A stretch of 51,865 nucleotides of DNA from Acidobacteriota bacterium (GTDB lineage: Bacteria > Acidobacteriota > Terriglobia > Terriglobales > Acidobacteriaceae). Position numbers and translations under genes: made by a program. Below the pieces are notes generated by a model. The model was not told where the DNA came from. It worked only from the letters and a program-made list of their open reading frames with translations, and did not search any database. This document shows, in pieces, positions 17,306 through 27,870 of the stretch (the first letter of the stretch is position 1; each line of letters starts with the position of its first letter). The stretch lies in NCBI GenBank assembly GCA_013285705.1, contig JABDHA010000023.1:1-51865 (forward strand), in the 5' to 3' direction.

Positions 17306-17758
17306 ATGACCGAACGTTTTATTCGCAAAACAGTCGAAATCGACGCTCCCGCAGGCACTCTCTGGAAGATTCTTACCGACAACGAATTCATTCACCAATA
17401 TATGTTCGGTTGCAATGCGGAAACCGATTGGAAGCCGGGTTCTCCATTGCTATGGAAGGGCGCAGAGGACGGCAAGCTCTATGTGAAGGGCGAGGTTGTG
17501 ACTTTTGAGGCTCCGCACCTGCTTGAATACACCGTCATCGACCCGAATAATCCGGCGTTGGCCGATATCCCGGAAAATTATCTGACGATGAGTTTTATCG
17601 TGAACGAGCGCGCAGGGAATGCGTCAACGCTCGAGATCAAGCAAGGGGACTTTACCGCTGTCGCGAACGGGGAGCAGCGGTACAACGATACCGTGGGCGG
17701 AGATGATTTTGTCCTGGTGGGGATCAAGAAGCTGGCTGAGGCGCAGGCGAAGCATTAG
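17306..17758 (+). CDS. SRPBCC / AHSA1-like protein
   Basis: A 150-residue START-like helix-grip protein. RFIRKTVEIDAPAGTLWKIL, TDWKPGSPLLWKG and the C-terminal long helix are typical of the AHSA1 (Hsp90 ATPase-activator homology) group of SRPBCC proteins, which bind hydrophobic ligands in a deep pocket. The ligand is unknown. It is divergently paired with an AraC regulator; a second SRPBCC gene in this window (40033) is paired with an ArsR regulator. Confidence 0.8.
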   Translation: MTERFIRKTVEIDAPAGTLWKILTDNEFIHQYMFGCNAETDWKPGSPLLWKGAEDGKLYVKGEVVTFEAPHLLEYTVIDPNNPALADIPENYLTMSFIVNERAGNASTLEIKQGDFTAVANGEQRYNDTVGGDDFVLVGIKKLAEAQAKH

Positions 17759-17847
17759 GGCTGTTCTCGACTGCGAGTGGCGGGTTTGCTCTATTGCCGT
17801 TGCCTTAAAAGCAGTGAAGCAAAATGAGAGGCGCAGCCCGGAAGCCT

Positions 17848-18687
<840 letters not shown>

Positions 18688-18707
18688 GCCTAACCTTTCG
18701 TTTCTTT

Positions 18708-19244
18708 CTAATACTCAATGCCGCGTTGCGCGAGGATGCCCTTCTCATAGGCGTGTTTTACTTCGCGCATCTCGGTGACGGTGTCGGCAATTTCGACCAG
18801 CGAGGGGTGCGCATTCCGTCCAGTGAGGATGACGTGCACCATCTCTGGCCGCTGCTGCAAGGTTTCGACCACCTTGGCCGGGTCGAGCATGCCATAGCTG
18901 ATGGCATAGTTGATCTCATCGAGGACGACCATATCCCACTCGCCCGAGAGGATTGCCTGCCGCGCCTCCTGCCACGCTTCTTCTACCATACGAATGTCTT
19001 CGGGGTCAGTCTCGGCGCCCCCGATCTTCACAAAGCCTCGGCCCATCTGTTTCAGGACAAAGTTGCCGTTGAAGGCTTCGACCGCGTCCAATTCACCGTA
19101 ATGCCAGGAGCCCTTAAGAAATTGCAGCATCAGCACCTTCATGCCATTGCCGATGGCGCGTAAGGCTGTTCCCATGGCGGCGGTGGTTTTGCCCTTGCCC
19201 GGGCCCGTGTTGATCAGAATCAATCCGCGGCGCGAATCAGCCAT
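18708..19244 (-). CDS. cobO: Cob(I)yrinic acid a,c-diamide adenosyltransferase (CobA/CobO/BtuR)
   Basis: A 178-residue P-loop adenosyltransferase that transfers 5'-deoxyadenosine from ATP to reduced corrinoid in coenzyme B12 formation or salvage. The N-terminal P-loop GPGKGKTT is at residues 14-21, and MVVLDEINYAISYGML is the conserved Walker B-like block; HVILTGRNAHPSLVEIADTVTEM is also typical. No other cobalamin genes are nearby, so a salvage role is plausible. It starts 5 bases after rlmH. Confidence 0.93.
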   Translation of the reverse strand: MADSRRGLILINTGPGKGKTTAAMGTALRAIGNGMKVLMLQFLKGSWHYGELDAVEAFNGNFVLKQMGRGFVKIGGAETDPEDIRMVEEAWQEARQAILSGEWDMVVLDEINYAISYGMLDPAKVVETLQQRPEMVHVILTGRNAHPSLVEIADTVTEMREVKHAYEKGILAQRGIEY

Positions 19245-19249
19245 AAACC

Positions 19250-19696
19250 TCAGTGGCCCGTGTGGTACGGATGCCCAGATAGGATTGTAAATGCCCGGTA
19301 GATTTGTTCGCTGAGCACCACCCGCGCCAGTTCGTGCGGCAAGGTCATCGGCCCAAGCGACAGGAGAAGATTTGCCCGCTTGCGCGCCTCTTCGGACCAG
19401 CCATCTGCGGGACCAATGGTGAAGACGATGGCCTGCTGTCCCTGATCGCGCTGCTTGCCGAGCCAGTCGGCGAATTGCTCAGAGCTGAATGGCTTGCCCC
19501 GGCTGTCAAGAAAGACTGACAACGGAATCATGCGCGAGCGCTGTTTATCGATCCAGTCAAAGAAATTTTTCTCGCTACGAAAGAAGACAGATTCCACTGC
19601 ACTATAGGCAGCGATGCGGCTTTGATAGAGGTCGGTTAACGCGGCAAAGCTTTTGTCTGGGGAGCGATTCACGATCGCCGTGAGGAGCAATTTCAT
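19250..19696 (-). CDS. rlmH: 23S rRNA (pseudouridine1915-N3)-methyltransferase
   Basis: A 148-residue SPOUT-class methyltransferase acting on pseudouridine 1915 in helix 69 of 23S rRNA, only in assembled ribosomes. The knotted SAM site is represented by FTIGPADGWSEEARKRAN, and the C-terminus ELARVVLSEQIYRAFTILSGHPYH is strongly conserved. VFLDSRGKPFSSEQFADWL matches the middle of the family. It leads the rlmH-cobO-accD run. In many genomes nadD-rsfS-rlmH are contiguous; here nadD-rsfS lie 8 kb upstream on the same strand with two large receptor genes between. Confidence 0.95.
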   Translation of the reverse strand: MKLLLTAIVNRSPDKSFAALTDLYQSRIAAYSAVESVFFRSEKNFFDWIDKQRSRMIPLSVFLDSRGKPFSSEQFADWLGKQRDQGQQAIVFTIGPADGWSEEARKRANLLLSLGPMTLPHELARVVLSEQIYRAFTILSGHPYHTGH

Positions 19697-19796
19697 TAGT
19701 TGGAGTATACGGAGTACGGAAAGCGGTCATAACTTATGATTTTGTGGAGATATTTCGAGACCAAGTACATGAATTAAGAATTTCTCTCAGTAAGCA

Positions 19797-19829
19797 TCCG
19801 TTTACTACTTATATAAATCTGTAAACGGA
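19797..19829. promoter_or_regulatory. Inverted repeat upstream of Oar-like receptor 1
   Basis: TCCGTTTAC and GTAAACGGA form a perfect 9-bp inverted repeat with a 15-base AT-rich centre containing tatata. It lies in the AT-rich 321-bp spacer between rlmH and the receptor start (20018). It could be an operator with two half-sites or a hairpin. Nothing else was recognised in this spacer. Confidence 0.4.
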
Positions 19830-20017
19830 AAACTTTGGTGTATTCCCTCGAATAGGTCGATATCGCGATCTACTAGTTACCCATTAGTTAATTCTATATC
19901 GAGAGATTTTAGCGAGAGCCAGTTTGGCTAATCGATTGCCAATGTTGCATCAGGCAACGTGCCCATCGATTGGACGGTGCGTGCCGCAATCTTGGTTCTT
20001 CACGAAAGAGAGTCTCA

Positions 20018-23000
20018 ATGAAGAAGCTGGTAATAAGTATTGCTTTATTGGTGATTGTTACTGCGAGGATAGGGTTCGCCCAGGCTGGCTTTGGTACTTT
20101 AGCGGGTGTGGTTACGGATTCTTCCGGGGCGGTTGTTTCTCAAGCCAAAGTCACTCTGACCTCGCCCGAGGGAATCCAGCGAACTGCGACAACGAATGCG
20201 TCCGGTGAATATCAATTCACCGCGCTCACGGTTGAGGGCGGCTATTCGCTTCTAGTGACGGCTCCGAGCTTCGCGAGTGCGAAGGTCTCAGGGCTAGCCA
20301 CCAGCGTGGGAACAACGATCACGCAAAATATTACCCTCCAACTGGGCGCGGCTAACCAGACCGTTACCATTACAGCGGCGTCGGTGGAGCAGGTACAAAC
20401 AGACACGTCATCGGTCTCGGAGCTGGTCGATAGCACCATCTGGAAAGATTCCCCGCTGGAGACCCGCAGCCAAAATGACTTCGTCTACCTGACGGCCGGC
20501 GCAGCCCTGAGCGGCGACGTCGCGGGTGGAACCAGCCGCGGCGCAGCAGTGAATGGTTCCCGCTCCGGCACCGGCAACTTCCTCGTCGAGGGCATGGACA
20601 ACAACGACCAGGGGCAAGGCGGCGCCGGCTCCACTATGTTGGGCGCAAACGGCAAAGGCGGCGGCGCGGTCACTACGATCTCTCCCGACGCGATTCAGGA
20701 GTACCGGGTTATCTCGCACAATCCGTCGGCGGAATACGGCCGCGCCGGAGGCTTTGCCACAGATACCTCGCTCAAGAGCGGAACCAACAAGTGGCACGGG
20801 TCGCTTTTTGAATACAACCGCGTCCAGGCTCTGGCAGCGGAACACTTCTTCTCCAATTTTGCCGGCGTCAAAGACAGCCTGGTCCGCAACCAGTTCGGCG
20901 GCTCGATTGGCGGGCCCATCCATAAGGACACTACCTTCTTCTTCGCCACCGTCGAGTTTCACCGGCTTCGCCAGACCTCGCCGCTGACAGGAACGACGAC
21001 CACCCAGGATTTTCTCAACTTTGTCGATTCTGGCGCTTATGAGAATTTCCAGGAGAACGACCCGAACGGGGCTTGCGTGCAGAACACCGCCGTCCCAGCG
21101 ACCCCCACGACCCCTGCTCAACCGGGCGTACCATGCCCGGGCGCACTTAATCTCTCCGCCCACCTAGGGCCGGTCTTCAAAAGCTTACTGGCGGCAGAAC
21201 CTCGCGCCTTCCCTCTGGGAACGCAGGGTGCGACGAATACAGGCGCCGGCATCTATACGAGCGGATTGACCTATCCGGTTCCAGTCTATGCCGAATCGAC
21301 CGTAGGCCAAAGCGCCCCTCTTAATCAGGAGCGGGGTTCCTTCAAGCTGGACCAGAGGCTGTCGGACCGGGACGAACTCAGCTTTACCTACCTGATCGAT
21401 TTTGAGGATACTACGACGGCCTTTGGAGCAGGCGGCGCGTCTTTTGGTCCCGATGAGAACCAGGTGGGCGGATCACAGCTCTTTACTGGAAACTGGACAC
21501 ATACCTTCTCGCCAACTCTGCAAAATCTATTTCGCCTGGGATATACCCGGCACGTCTCCAATTTCTCCGCCTCCAATGTGACGGGCGTTCCGATGATCGT
21601 CACCTTCGACCCGCTGGAAGAAGGCTTCGGCGCTTCCAGCGCGATTCCTCAGCTCTTTACCGACAACGAGTTTCTCTATGAGGATTCGCTTACCAAATAT
21701 CACGGGAACCATGGTTTCAAGGCCGGCTTCCGCTACATTCGTACACGGAACGGATCGAGCTTCTTCAACGATGTGAACGGCACCATCGAACCCTGGGACG
21801 TAGAAGACCTGCTCTCTGACGAGACGTTCGGCGATCAGATGGACAGGGTTCTTTATGGCGGTCCGGCAAATGGTTCACTCGGGGCAGCAAGCGCGTCCGT
21901 CGACACGACCACCAATCAGATCCCGAATGTTTACCGGGGATTCCGTGCCAATGAGTTTGCAGCCTATTTCCAGGACGACTGGAAGGTCATGCCGCGGCTG
22001 ACGCTCAATCTTGGCTTGCGCTGGGAGTATTTTGGGCCGCCGCACAATGCCGTGCCCGGATATGACTCCAACGTCTACTTCGGCAGCTTTGCAGCGCCCA
22101 CCCCTAATGGCAATCCTTTTCTGCCCACTGCGCCTATTACAGGAGCCATCCAGGGAGCGACCTTCATCCAGAAGAACTCGAATATCTGGAACAAGGACAC
22201 CAATAACTTCGGCCCCCGTATCGGTTTTTCCTATGACCCAACGGGCAAGGGAACCGTTGCCATCCGTGGCGGCTTCGGACTTGGTTTCGACCGTCTCTAC
22301 AATAATGTCTACGAGAACATTCGCTTCAACCCGCCGCGTTTTTCTGACAATACGATCGGCGTAGGGGCCGGCAGTGCTGTTGTGGCTGGCGCGCTGGAAC
22401 AGCCCGCGCTCCTCAATCTCCCCTTTAATGCAAATTCCCTGTTTGCAGCCTATGGCGCTAAGCCTAATCCCCGCCACATTGATCAACGCCTGGTAACGGC
22501 TTATTACGAGCAAGCCAACCTGGGCGTGGAATATCAGCTGGCAAAGGGCTATGTCGTCGAGGTCAACTACATCGGTACCTTCGGACGCAAGCTGGTAGGC
22601 CTCGAGGATGTGAACAACTATGATGGGCGCACAGCCTGCACATCCGCCACGCTCAGCGCCGCCTGTCTTGCGGCAGGATTCACTGCTCCCGTTTCGGCCC
22701 GTCCCAATCTGACCTTCAATGCAGACAACTTCCGCACCAATGGTTTCAGCTCCAACTACAACGGCCTGCAGACAAGTGTCCGCAAGAGCTTTTCCAATGG
22801 CCTGATGCTGCTTGCCAGCTATACGTACAGCAAGAGCATGGACATTATCAGCGACGTCTTCACGGTCAAGGGCGGCCAGACCAGCATCTCTGATCCGTTG
22901 AACCCGAGCTACGACTACGGTCCGGCCGATTTCGATGTAAGAAATCATGCCTCCATTACGGCAAACTACGAGTCGCAGTGGAAAAAGCAAAACCTGCTGC

Positions 23001-23524
23001 TTGGCGGATGGGGAATCTCTCCGATCGTCACCATGTCCAGTGGCTCTCCGTTCTCGGTTTACAGCACCGCCGGCGGTTATAACCCGCTCAAGACCGGTGT
23101 AACGGGCAGCAGTGCAAACCGCGTTCCTTACATTGGCCAGGGTAGCGAAAAAAATGCGGTCCATCATAATGTGAATCTCGCTTTGGGGGGGTACCTCCTG
23201 GCGTCCGACTTTGATGGGTCGACCGCTGCAAACCCTCAACCGTATACCTGCCCTGCGAACGTGAATCAGGGTTTGTGGTGCGAGGCTCCGTCCGGCCGCA
23301 ACTCTTTCTATGGACCCAGTTATTACAACGTCGATCTGGGAGTCTCCAAGCGGTTCCCCCTCTGGGAAGCGCAGACCGTCACCTTCCAGGCCTCCTTCTT
23401 TAACCTCTTCAACCACACCAATTTTGCAAATCCGGTGTCGGACCTCAATAGCGGTCAATTCGGCGCGGCTATTGCGTCTGCCGATCCTCGAATCGTACAG
23501 TTGAGCCTGCGCTACGACTTCTAA
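20018..23524 (+). CDS. Oar-like TonB-dependent receptor with carboxypeptidase regulatory domain (1)
   Basis: A 1168-residue outer-membrane protein. Signal peptide MKKLVISIALLVIVTARIG through FAQ. Residues ~28-110 are a carboxypeptidase-regulatory/CNA_B-like beta-sandwich (LAGVVTDSSGAVVSQAKVTL; ATTNASGEYQF). A plug-like region follows (AVNGSRSGTGNFLVEGMDNN; SPDAIQEYRVI; EYGRAGG), and then a long barrel with many aromatic-ended strands. The last residues, SLRYDF, end in Phe, as in Bam-recognised barrels. This is the Oar-like type very abundant in Acidobacteria, likely taking up large substrates (oligosaccharides, peptides); the substrate is not known. The ATG at 20018 follows an AGAG-rich RBS and puts the signal peptide first. 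A strong terminator follows. Confidence 0.9.
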   Translation: MKKLVISIALLVIVTARIGFAQAGFGTLAGVVTDSSGAVVSQAKVTLTSPEGIQRTATTNASGEYQFTALTVEGGYSLLVTAPSFASAKVSGLATSVGTTITQNITLQLGAANQTVTITAASVEQVQTDTSSVSELVDSTIWKDSPLETRSQNDFVYLTAGAALSGDVAGGTSRGAAVNGSRSGTGNFLVEGMDNNDQGQGGAGSTMLGANGKGGGAVTTISPDAIQEYRVISHNPSAEYGRAGGFATDTSLKSGTNKWHGSLFEYNRVQALAAEHFFSNFAGVKDSLVRNQFGGSIGGPIHKDTTFFFATVEFHRLRQTSPLTGTTTTQDFLNFVDSGAYENFQENDPNGACVQNTAVPATPTTPAQPGVPCPGALNLSAHLGPVFKSLLAAEPRAFPLGTQGATNTGAGIYTSGLTYPVPVYAESTVGQSAPLNQERGSFKLDQRLSDRDELSFTYLIDFEDTTTAFGAGGASFGPDENQVGGSQLFTGNWTHTFSPTLQNLFRLGYTRHVSNFSASNVTGVPMIVTFDPLEEGFGASSAIPQLFTDNEFLYEDSLTKYHGNHGFKAGFRYIRTRNGSSFFNDVNGTIEPWDVEDLLSDETFGDQMDRVLYGGPANGSLGAASASVDTTTNQIPNVYRGFRANEFAAYFQDDWKVMPRLTLNLGLRWEYFGPPHNAVPGYDSNVYFGSFAAPTPNGNPFLPTAPITGAIQGATFIQKNSNIWNKDTNNFGPRIGFSYDPTGKGTVAIRGGFGLGFDRLYNNVYENIRFNPPRFSDNTIGVGAGSAVVAGALEQPALLNLPFNANSLFAAYGAKPNPRHIDQRLVTAYYEQANLGVEYQLAKGYVVEVNYIGTFGRKLVGLEDVNNYDGRTACTSATLSAACLAAGFTAPVSARPNLTFNADNFRTNGFSSNYNGLQTSVRKSFSNGLMLLASYTYSKSMDIISDVFTVKGGQTSISDPLNPSYDYGPADFDVRNHASITANYESQWKKQNLLLGGWGISPIVTMSSGSPFSVYSTAGGYNPLKTGVTGSSANRVPYIGQGSEKNAVHHNVNLALGGYLLASDFDGSTAANPQPYTCPANVNQGLWCEAPSGRNSFYGPSYYNVDLGVSKRFPLWEAQTVTFQASFFNLFNHTNFANPVSDLNSGQFGAAIASADPRIVQLSLRYDF

Positions 23525-23543
23525 TAAGTTGCAGCTCCAGAAA

Positions 23544-23580
23544 CAGTAAAAGGGCCACCGAACAGGTGGCCCTTTTACTG
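23544..23580 (+). terminator. Intrinsic terminator after Oar-like receptor 1
   Basis: A perfect 16-bp stem, cagtaaaagggccacc paired with ggtggcccttttactg, encloses a 5-base loop. Because the stem contains A- and T-runs it can act on either strand. It lies 19 bases past the receptor stop. Confidence 0.9.
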
Positions 23581-24181
23581 TCCATAAATGCGCGCCGCGC
23601 TATTTTCTGCAAACTGCTGTCAAGAAGTACAAGGAACGGCGCATGCGGCTCGCGTCCATCCGCTGCATGAAAAAAAGCCTCTTCTGACCGAAAGGTCAAC
23701 GAATCGACCTTAGCGCCATCGGCAATCCGTTCCAGCTACAACCCAGTCTGGAAAGCGGCGACTCGCTCGGCCGAGCGCCTTGTAAGCGGCTACAAGTGAG
23801 AGTTGGTCTTATAAGTCTAAGCTCTCCTTCCACTTGTCATAGACGTGCGCCCTCCTCTATGGAAATACGGAGATTTGTGGCCAGGTTAATTTACCCAATC
23901 ATTAATAGCGCTCTAGATATTTTAAGAATTCGTTTCAACTATGTGAAAGCTTGTGCCGGGATGTTTTGCCCCGTATAGGAACCTTATTTTGGTCAAAATC
24001 GCCATTTAACAATCAATTACAGAGCATTTAGGCGCTAAAGCCAGCCCATTCAATGGGCATTGGATTGCGATTAGATACTGCCAAGAGCAGAGCAGTCCTC
24101 AATACAAAATCGACATGCAACGGAGGGATTGTCTGCCTAGTATCGGGAAACTCGACGTGCCCATCCCGTCCTGGAGGAGAC
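23581..24181. other. 601-bp spacer between the two Oar-like receptors
   Basis: I see no gene here. The stretch becomes AT-rich after about 23860 and holds a short palindrome ATTTTG-gt-CAAAAT at 23986-23999, a possible operator. An in-frame extension of receptor 2 reaches back to 24053 but does not look like protein; GGAGGAG just before 24182 fixes the start. Confidence 0.5.
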
Positions 24182-27100
24182 ATGAACTTTAAAAAGAAAA
24201 TTCTTACAGCATTGCTGCTATCGGCCACGGCGTTCTTTGGGACGTCACCAAAGGCATCTGCACAAAGTGTGTATGCGACAGTTCACGGAACAGTGACGGA
24301 TGCAAGCGGAGCGGTTGTTTCTAACGCGACGATCACCATCCTTAATACGAGCACCAACATCTCTACCCAGGCTACGACGGATAGCAAAGGTTATTACGTC
24401 TTCCCACAGTTGCAGGTTGGCGGTCCTTATACGGTTACCGTTACCGCCCAAGGCTTTAAGGGCTCTGTAACCAGCGGCCTCAACCTGAACGCGAATGACA
24501 GCCGCGGTGTCGATGCGAAATTGGAGATCGGCTCCAGCAGTACAACGGTCCAGGTAGATGCAACATCGCTCCAGGTAGAGACTGCCGATACCCAGTTAAA
24601 GCAGGTTGTAACTGCCGAGCAGCTGGAACAGATTCCATTACTCGGACGCGACCCGGCGCAGCTTCAAAAGCTGCAGCCTGGTGTTGTGGAGGCTGCGGAT
24701 CGTTTCGGGACTTACTCCACGAACGGCAGCCAGACCCCGCAGAATTCTTTTATTCTAAACGGCACAGATATTAATGATGGCCCGCTGCAGGATGAGGGCA
24801 TTCAGGTGAATCCTGATGCACTTCAGGAAGAGAACATCATCAGCAGCACACTGAATCCTGAGTTCTCCCGGAATTCGGGAGCTATTGTGAATCAGATCAT
24901 CAAATCCGGCTCGAACAAATTTCACGGCAGCGCATTTGAGTTCTACCGAGACACTTTCCTGAATAACGGAAATTACTTCTCGCAGACCCGTCCTCAATTT
25001 CACCAGAACCTGTATGGCGGCACGCTTGGTGGGCCAGTGATTCACGATAAGCTTTTTGGCTTTCTGGCTTACCAGGGTCTGCGTAACCGGACGGGTGCGA
25101 CAAACAACGCACAGACATTCAGCCCGTCGCAGTTTGCTGGAGATTTCTCCGCCGACACCAACTTTCAGAGCGCTGCAGGCGTGAACTCAGGCGGGCTCAG
25201 CAACAATCCTTTGCCCTTTGCTATCGGCAGTTGCCCGGCTGGAGAGCTATGGAGCCAGTGCTTCCCGACGGGTCCCGGGGGTACAGCCAGCGTGGTTATT
25301 CCTCAAGGCCTGTGGAATCCGATTGCCGCCGCTCTGACCAAGCAATATGTTCCTGCGTCAAACTTCCAGTCGGGTGGCGCCTACTTCTATAACTTCAATG
25401 CCAATGACTCAAGGGCGCAGGACCAGGGCGTTATTCGCGTGGACTATACGCCCACGTCGCGCGACACTCTGTGGGCATCCTCAGTATTTGAGTCGAGCCC
25501 GGGCACGAATACGCTGACGTTTGGAGCCGGCAGCTTCCCTGGTTTTGGTTCCGTTCAGGCGGAGCACTTCAAGATCTTCAGCGCGTCCTACACGCATTCC
25601 TTTAGTTCAACGATGCTCAACGAACTGCGTGTCGGGTATTACCGATTCAATTTCGCAGCAGTGGAACCGGAAACTCCGACGCTGCCTAGCTCTCTTGGAT
25701 TTAACATCACCCCTCAAGATTCAAGTGCAGCCGGGATACCGTATATAGGCGTAGGCCAATATTTCAACCTCGGGTTCAGCTACGAAGGACCGCAGCCTCG
25801 GCTTGATACCAACTTGAACTATGGCGATAACTTCACCAAAATCTGGGGGAATCATTCGCTGAAATTCGGTGCGTCTTATGAGCAGTTCCGAGTCGATAAC
25901 CCCTTCGCTCTTTATAACAACGGACTCTATTCCTTCGACGGCGGAAGTCAGTACAGCTCCGGCGATCCCGCTATCGATTTCCTGATGGGAATTCCAGACT
26001 CATACAATCAGACGAACAATGGTCACATCAATACGCTAGCTGCCGAAATCTATGCTTACGCACAAGATAGCTGGAAGGTCAGTACTGATTTCACTGTGAA
26101 CTATGGAATCTCGTGGGATGTAGAGCAGCCAAATCTAAATGATCAATATTCCGGTTTGGGGATTAACTGCTGGGAAAATTCCAGCTCAGAATCCGGAGTT
26201 TTCCCCGGTGCACCTCCCGGACTGAGCTTCCCGGGCGACCCGGGCTGCAACCGTGCTGGCGGTCCTGTAAGCCACTACAACCGCTTTGGACCTCGCATCG
26301 GGTTTGCATGGTCTCCGGCTTCGGGACCGTCGAAGATTATCGGCAACCCTGGAGCGCATGACTTCTCGGTTCGCGGAGGCTACGGAATTTATTACAACCG
26401 TGATCAGCAGGAACAGTCTCTGCAGAACCTCGAAGATCCTCCGTTTTTCTACGTATCTCGCGGAGCAGGTGATTTCGGCGGCATTCCTTCGTTTCAGGAC
26501 CCTTTCACTGACGTTGCGGGTAATGGCTCAGAGGCAAACCCGTTTCCCTTTACAACGCCTTCCGCAGGCCAGGCTGTCGATTGGGCTGACCTGTATGCGC
26601 TTAATGAATTAGCGACATTCGACCCCAAATCGAGCGTTCCCTACGCGCAGAACTTCAACTTGAATATCCAGCGTGCACTGCCTGGAAGCATGGTGCTCCA
26701 GGTCGGGTACGTTGGCTCGCTGGCACACCGCCTCGCTAGTTGGTATGAAGGGGATAACGTGACGTCTGCTGGCCACGACGCCTGTCTGGCTGCTGCAACA
26801 CTGCCCGGCTACCCGGCTAGCAATACCTGCAACACTTCCTTTAGAAGCAGCATCGGCACATACTTCCCGCAATTCATGGCTCAGCCTGCCATTGTTCCCG
26901 GCTCAGGTGGAGGAGCGGTTGCTAGCCTTCCGAACGGGATTCCCTGGTATACGACCGTTGCACGCCAGAACACGGAAAATTCGTCAAACTATAATGCCTT
27001 GCAGGTTAGCCTGATCAAATCCCAGACGCACGGACTCAGTGCGACCTTCGCCTATACCTACTCCCACGGACTGGACAACGGCTCAGGGTATGAAGGCTCC

Positions 27101-27772
27101 ACCGGAGCTAACAATCGAGTCCAGATTTTCACACCCGGGTTCACTTACCTTAACTATGGCGATTCAGACTATGACGCGCGCCACCGTTTTGTCGCCTCCT
27201 ATGTATACGAAGTGCCAATCGCAGCGTTCATGAGGGAAAAGCCTCTTCTCCGTGCGACGCTTGCCGGCTGGGAAGTGGCTGGAATCACTGCCCTCCAAAC
27301 GGGTTTTCCGGTCGGGATTGAGCAAGGATCACAGCGCTCCCTCTGGTGCTCGGGCAGCTACTTCGGTTGCGGCGATACTCCAAGCACGTCCAACTTTCAT
27401 ATCAAGAGCCTTGATCCACGAGCATCTGGAAACTCCTGGTTCGATCCATCCTCTTTCTCAAACGAGCCAATTGGAACGTTTGGAAACGTGAAACGCAATT
27501 TCTTCCATGGACCGGGCTACAACTACACCAACCTGCAAGTTGCCAAGAACATCCATATATCTTCAGATGGTCAGCGTTATATCCAGCTGCGCCTGGAGGC
27601 TTTCAATGCCTTCAACCATGCTAACTTCGCCAGTCCGGATGGAAACTTTGCCGACAATGGTGTTGGGTTCAGCTCCATTACCAATGTGATCCAGCCGGGA
27701 AATTTCGGAGACTCGAATGGAGATCCGCAGCCTGGACGTGCTATCCAGCTGGCTGGCAAGTTTTACTTCTAA
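24182..27772 (+). CDS. Oar-like TonB-dependent receptor with carboxypeptidase regulatory domain (2)
   Basis: A 1196-residue outer-membrane receptor of the same type as its neighbour but clearly diverged. The start at 24182 follows a near-perfect GGAGGAG Shine-Dalgarno. Signal peptide NFKKKILTALLLSATAFF through ASAQ. The regulatory-like sandwich is VYATVHGTVTDASGAVVSNA ... TTDSKGYYVFPQLQVGG. The plug region has DPAQLQKLQPGV and FILNGTDINDG, and NPDALQEENIISSTLNPEFS recalls the DxxxxxxxxxS/E element of Oar proteins. The barrel ends in GKFYF. Tandem receptors with separate terminators suggest gene duplication followed by change of substrate. No SusD-like partner is present. Confidence 0.9.
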   Translation: MNFKKKILTALLLSATAFFGTSPKASAQSVYATVHGTVTDASGAVVSNATITILNTSTNISTQATTDSKGYYVFPQLQVGGPYTVTVTAQGFKGSVTSGLNLNANDSRGVDAKLEIGSSSTTVQVDATSLQVETADTQLKQVVTAEQLEQIPLLGRDPAQLQKLQPGVVEAADRFGTYSTNGSQTPQNSFILNGTDINDGPLQDEGIQVNPDALQEENIISSTLNPEFSRNSGAIVNQIIKSGSNKFHGSAFEFYRDTFLNNGNYFSQTRPQFHQNLYGGTLGGPVIHDKLFGFLAYQGLRNRTGATNNAQTFSPSQFAGDFSADTNFQSAAGVNSGGLSNNPLPFAIGSCPAGELWSQCFPTGPGGTASVVIPQGLWNPIAAALTKQYVPASNFQSGGAYFYNFNANDSRAQDQGVIRVDYTPTSRDTLWASSVFESSPGTNTLTFGAGSFPGFGSVQAEHFKIFSASYTHSFSSTMLNELRVGYYRFNFAAVEPETPTLPSSLGFNITPQDSSAAGIPYIGVGQYFNLGFSYEGPQPRLDTNLNYGDNFTKIWGNHSLKFGASYEQFRVDNPFALYNNGLYSFDGGSQYSSGDPAIDFLMGIPDSYNQTNNGHINTLAAEIYAYAQDSWKVSTDFTVNYGISWDVEQPNLNDQYSGLGINCWENSSSESGVFPGAPPGLSFPGDPGCNRAGGPVSHYNRFGPRIGFAWSPASGPSKIIGNPGAHDFSVRGGYGIYYNRDQQEQSLQNLEDPPFFYVSRGAGDFGGIPSFQDPFTDVAGNGSEANPFPFTTPSAGQAVDWADLYALNELATFDPKSSVPYAQNFNLNIQRALPGSMVLQVGYVGSLAHRLASWYEGDNVTSAGHDACLAAATLPGYPASNTCNTSFRSSIGTYFPQFMAQPAIVPGSGGGAVASLPNGIPWYTTVARQNTENSSNYNALQVSLIKSQTHGLSATFAYTYSHGLDNGSGYEGSTGANNRVQIFTPGFTYLNYGDSDYDARHRFVASYVYEVPIAAFMREKPLLRATLAGWEVAGITALQTGFPVGIEQGSQRSLWCSGSYFGCGDTPSTSNFHIKSLDPRASGNSWFDPSSFSNEPIGTFGNVKRNFFHGPGYNYTNLQVAKNIHISSDGQRYIQLRLEAFNAFNHANFASPDGNFADNGVGFSSITNVIQPGNFGDSNGDPQPGRAIQLAGKFYF

Positions 27773-27822
27773 CCGTTCCTGTTGCTGAAGAGCTGTTCCG
27801 TAACAGGGGTTCCACAAACACA

Positions 27823-27850
27823 AAGAAAGGCCGCTTTAGCGGCCTTTCTT
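27823..27850 (+). terminator. Intrinsic terminator between receptor 2 and rsfS
   Basis: The stem aagaaaggccgct pairs with agcggcctttctt around a minimal T-rich loop, followed by cttcttc. It lies between convergent genes and can serve both strands. Confidence 0.8.
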
Positions 27851-27870
27851 CTTCTTCGTCAGAGATATCA

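Noticed and set aside
21875..23458. A 527-codon minus-strand open frame inside Oar-like receptor 1
   Set aside because: Antisense shadow of a GC-rich barrel gene; no family resemblance and no RBS.
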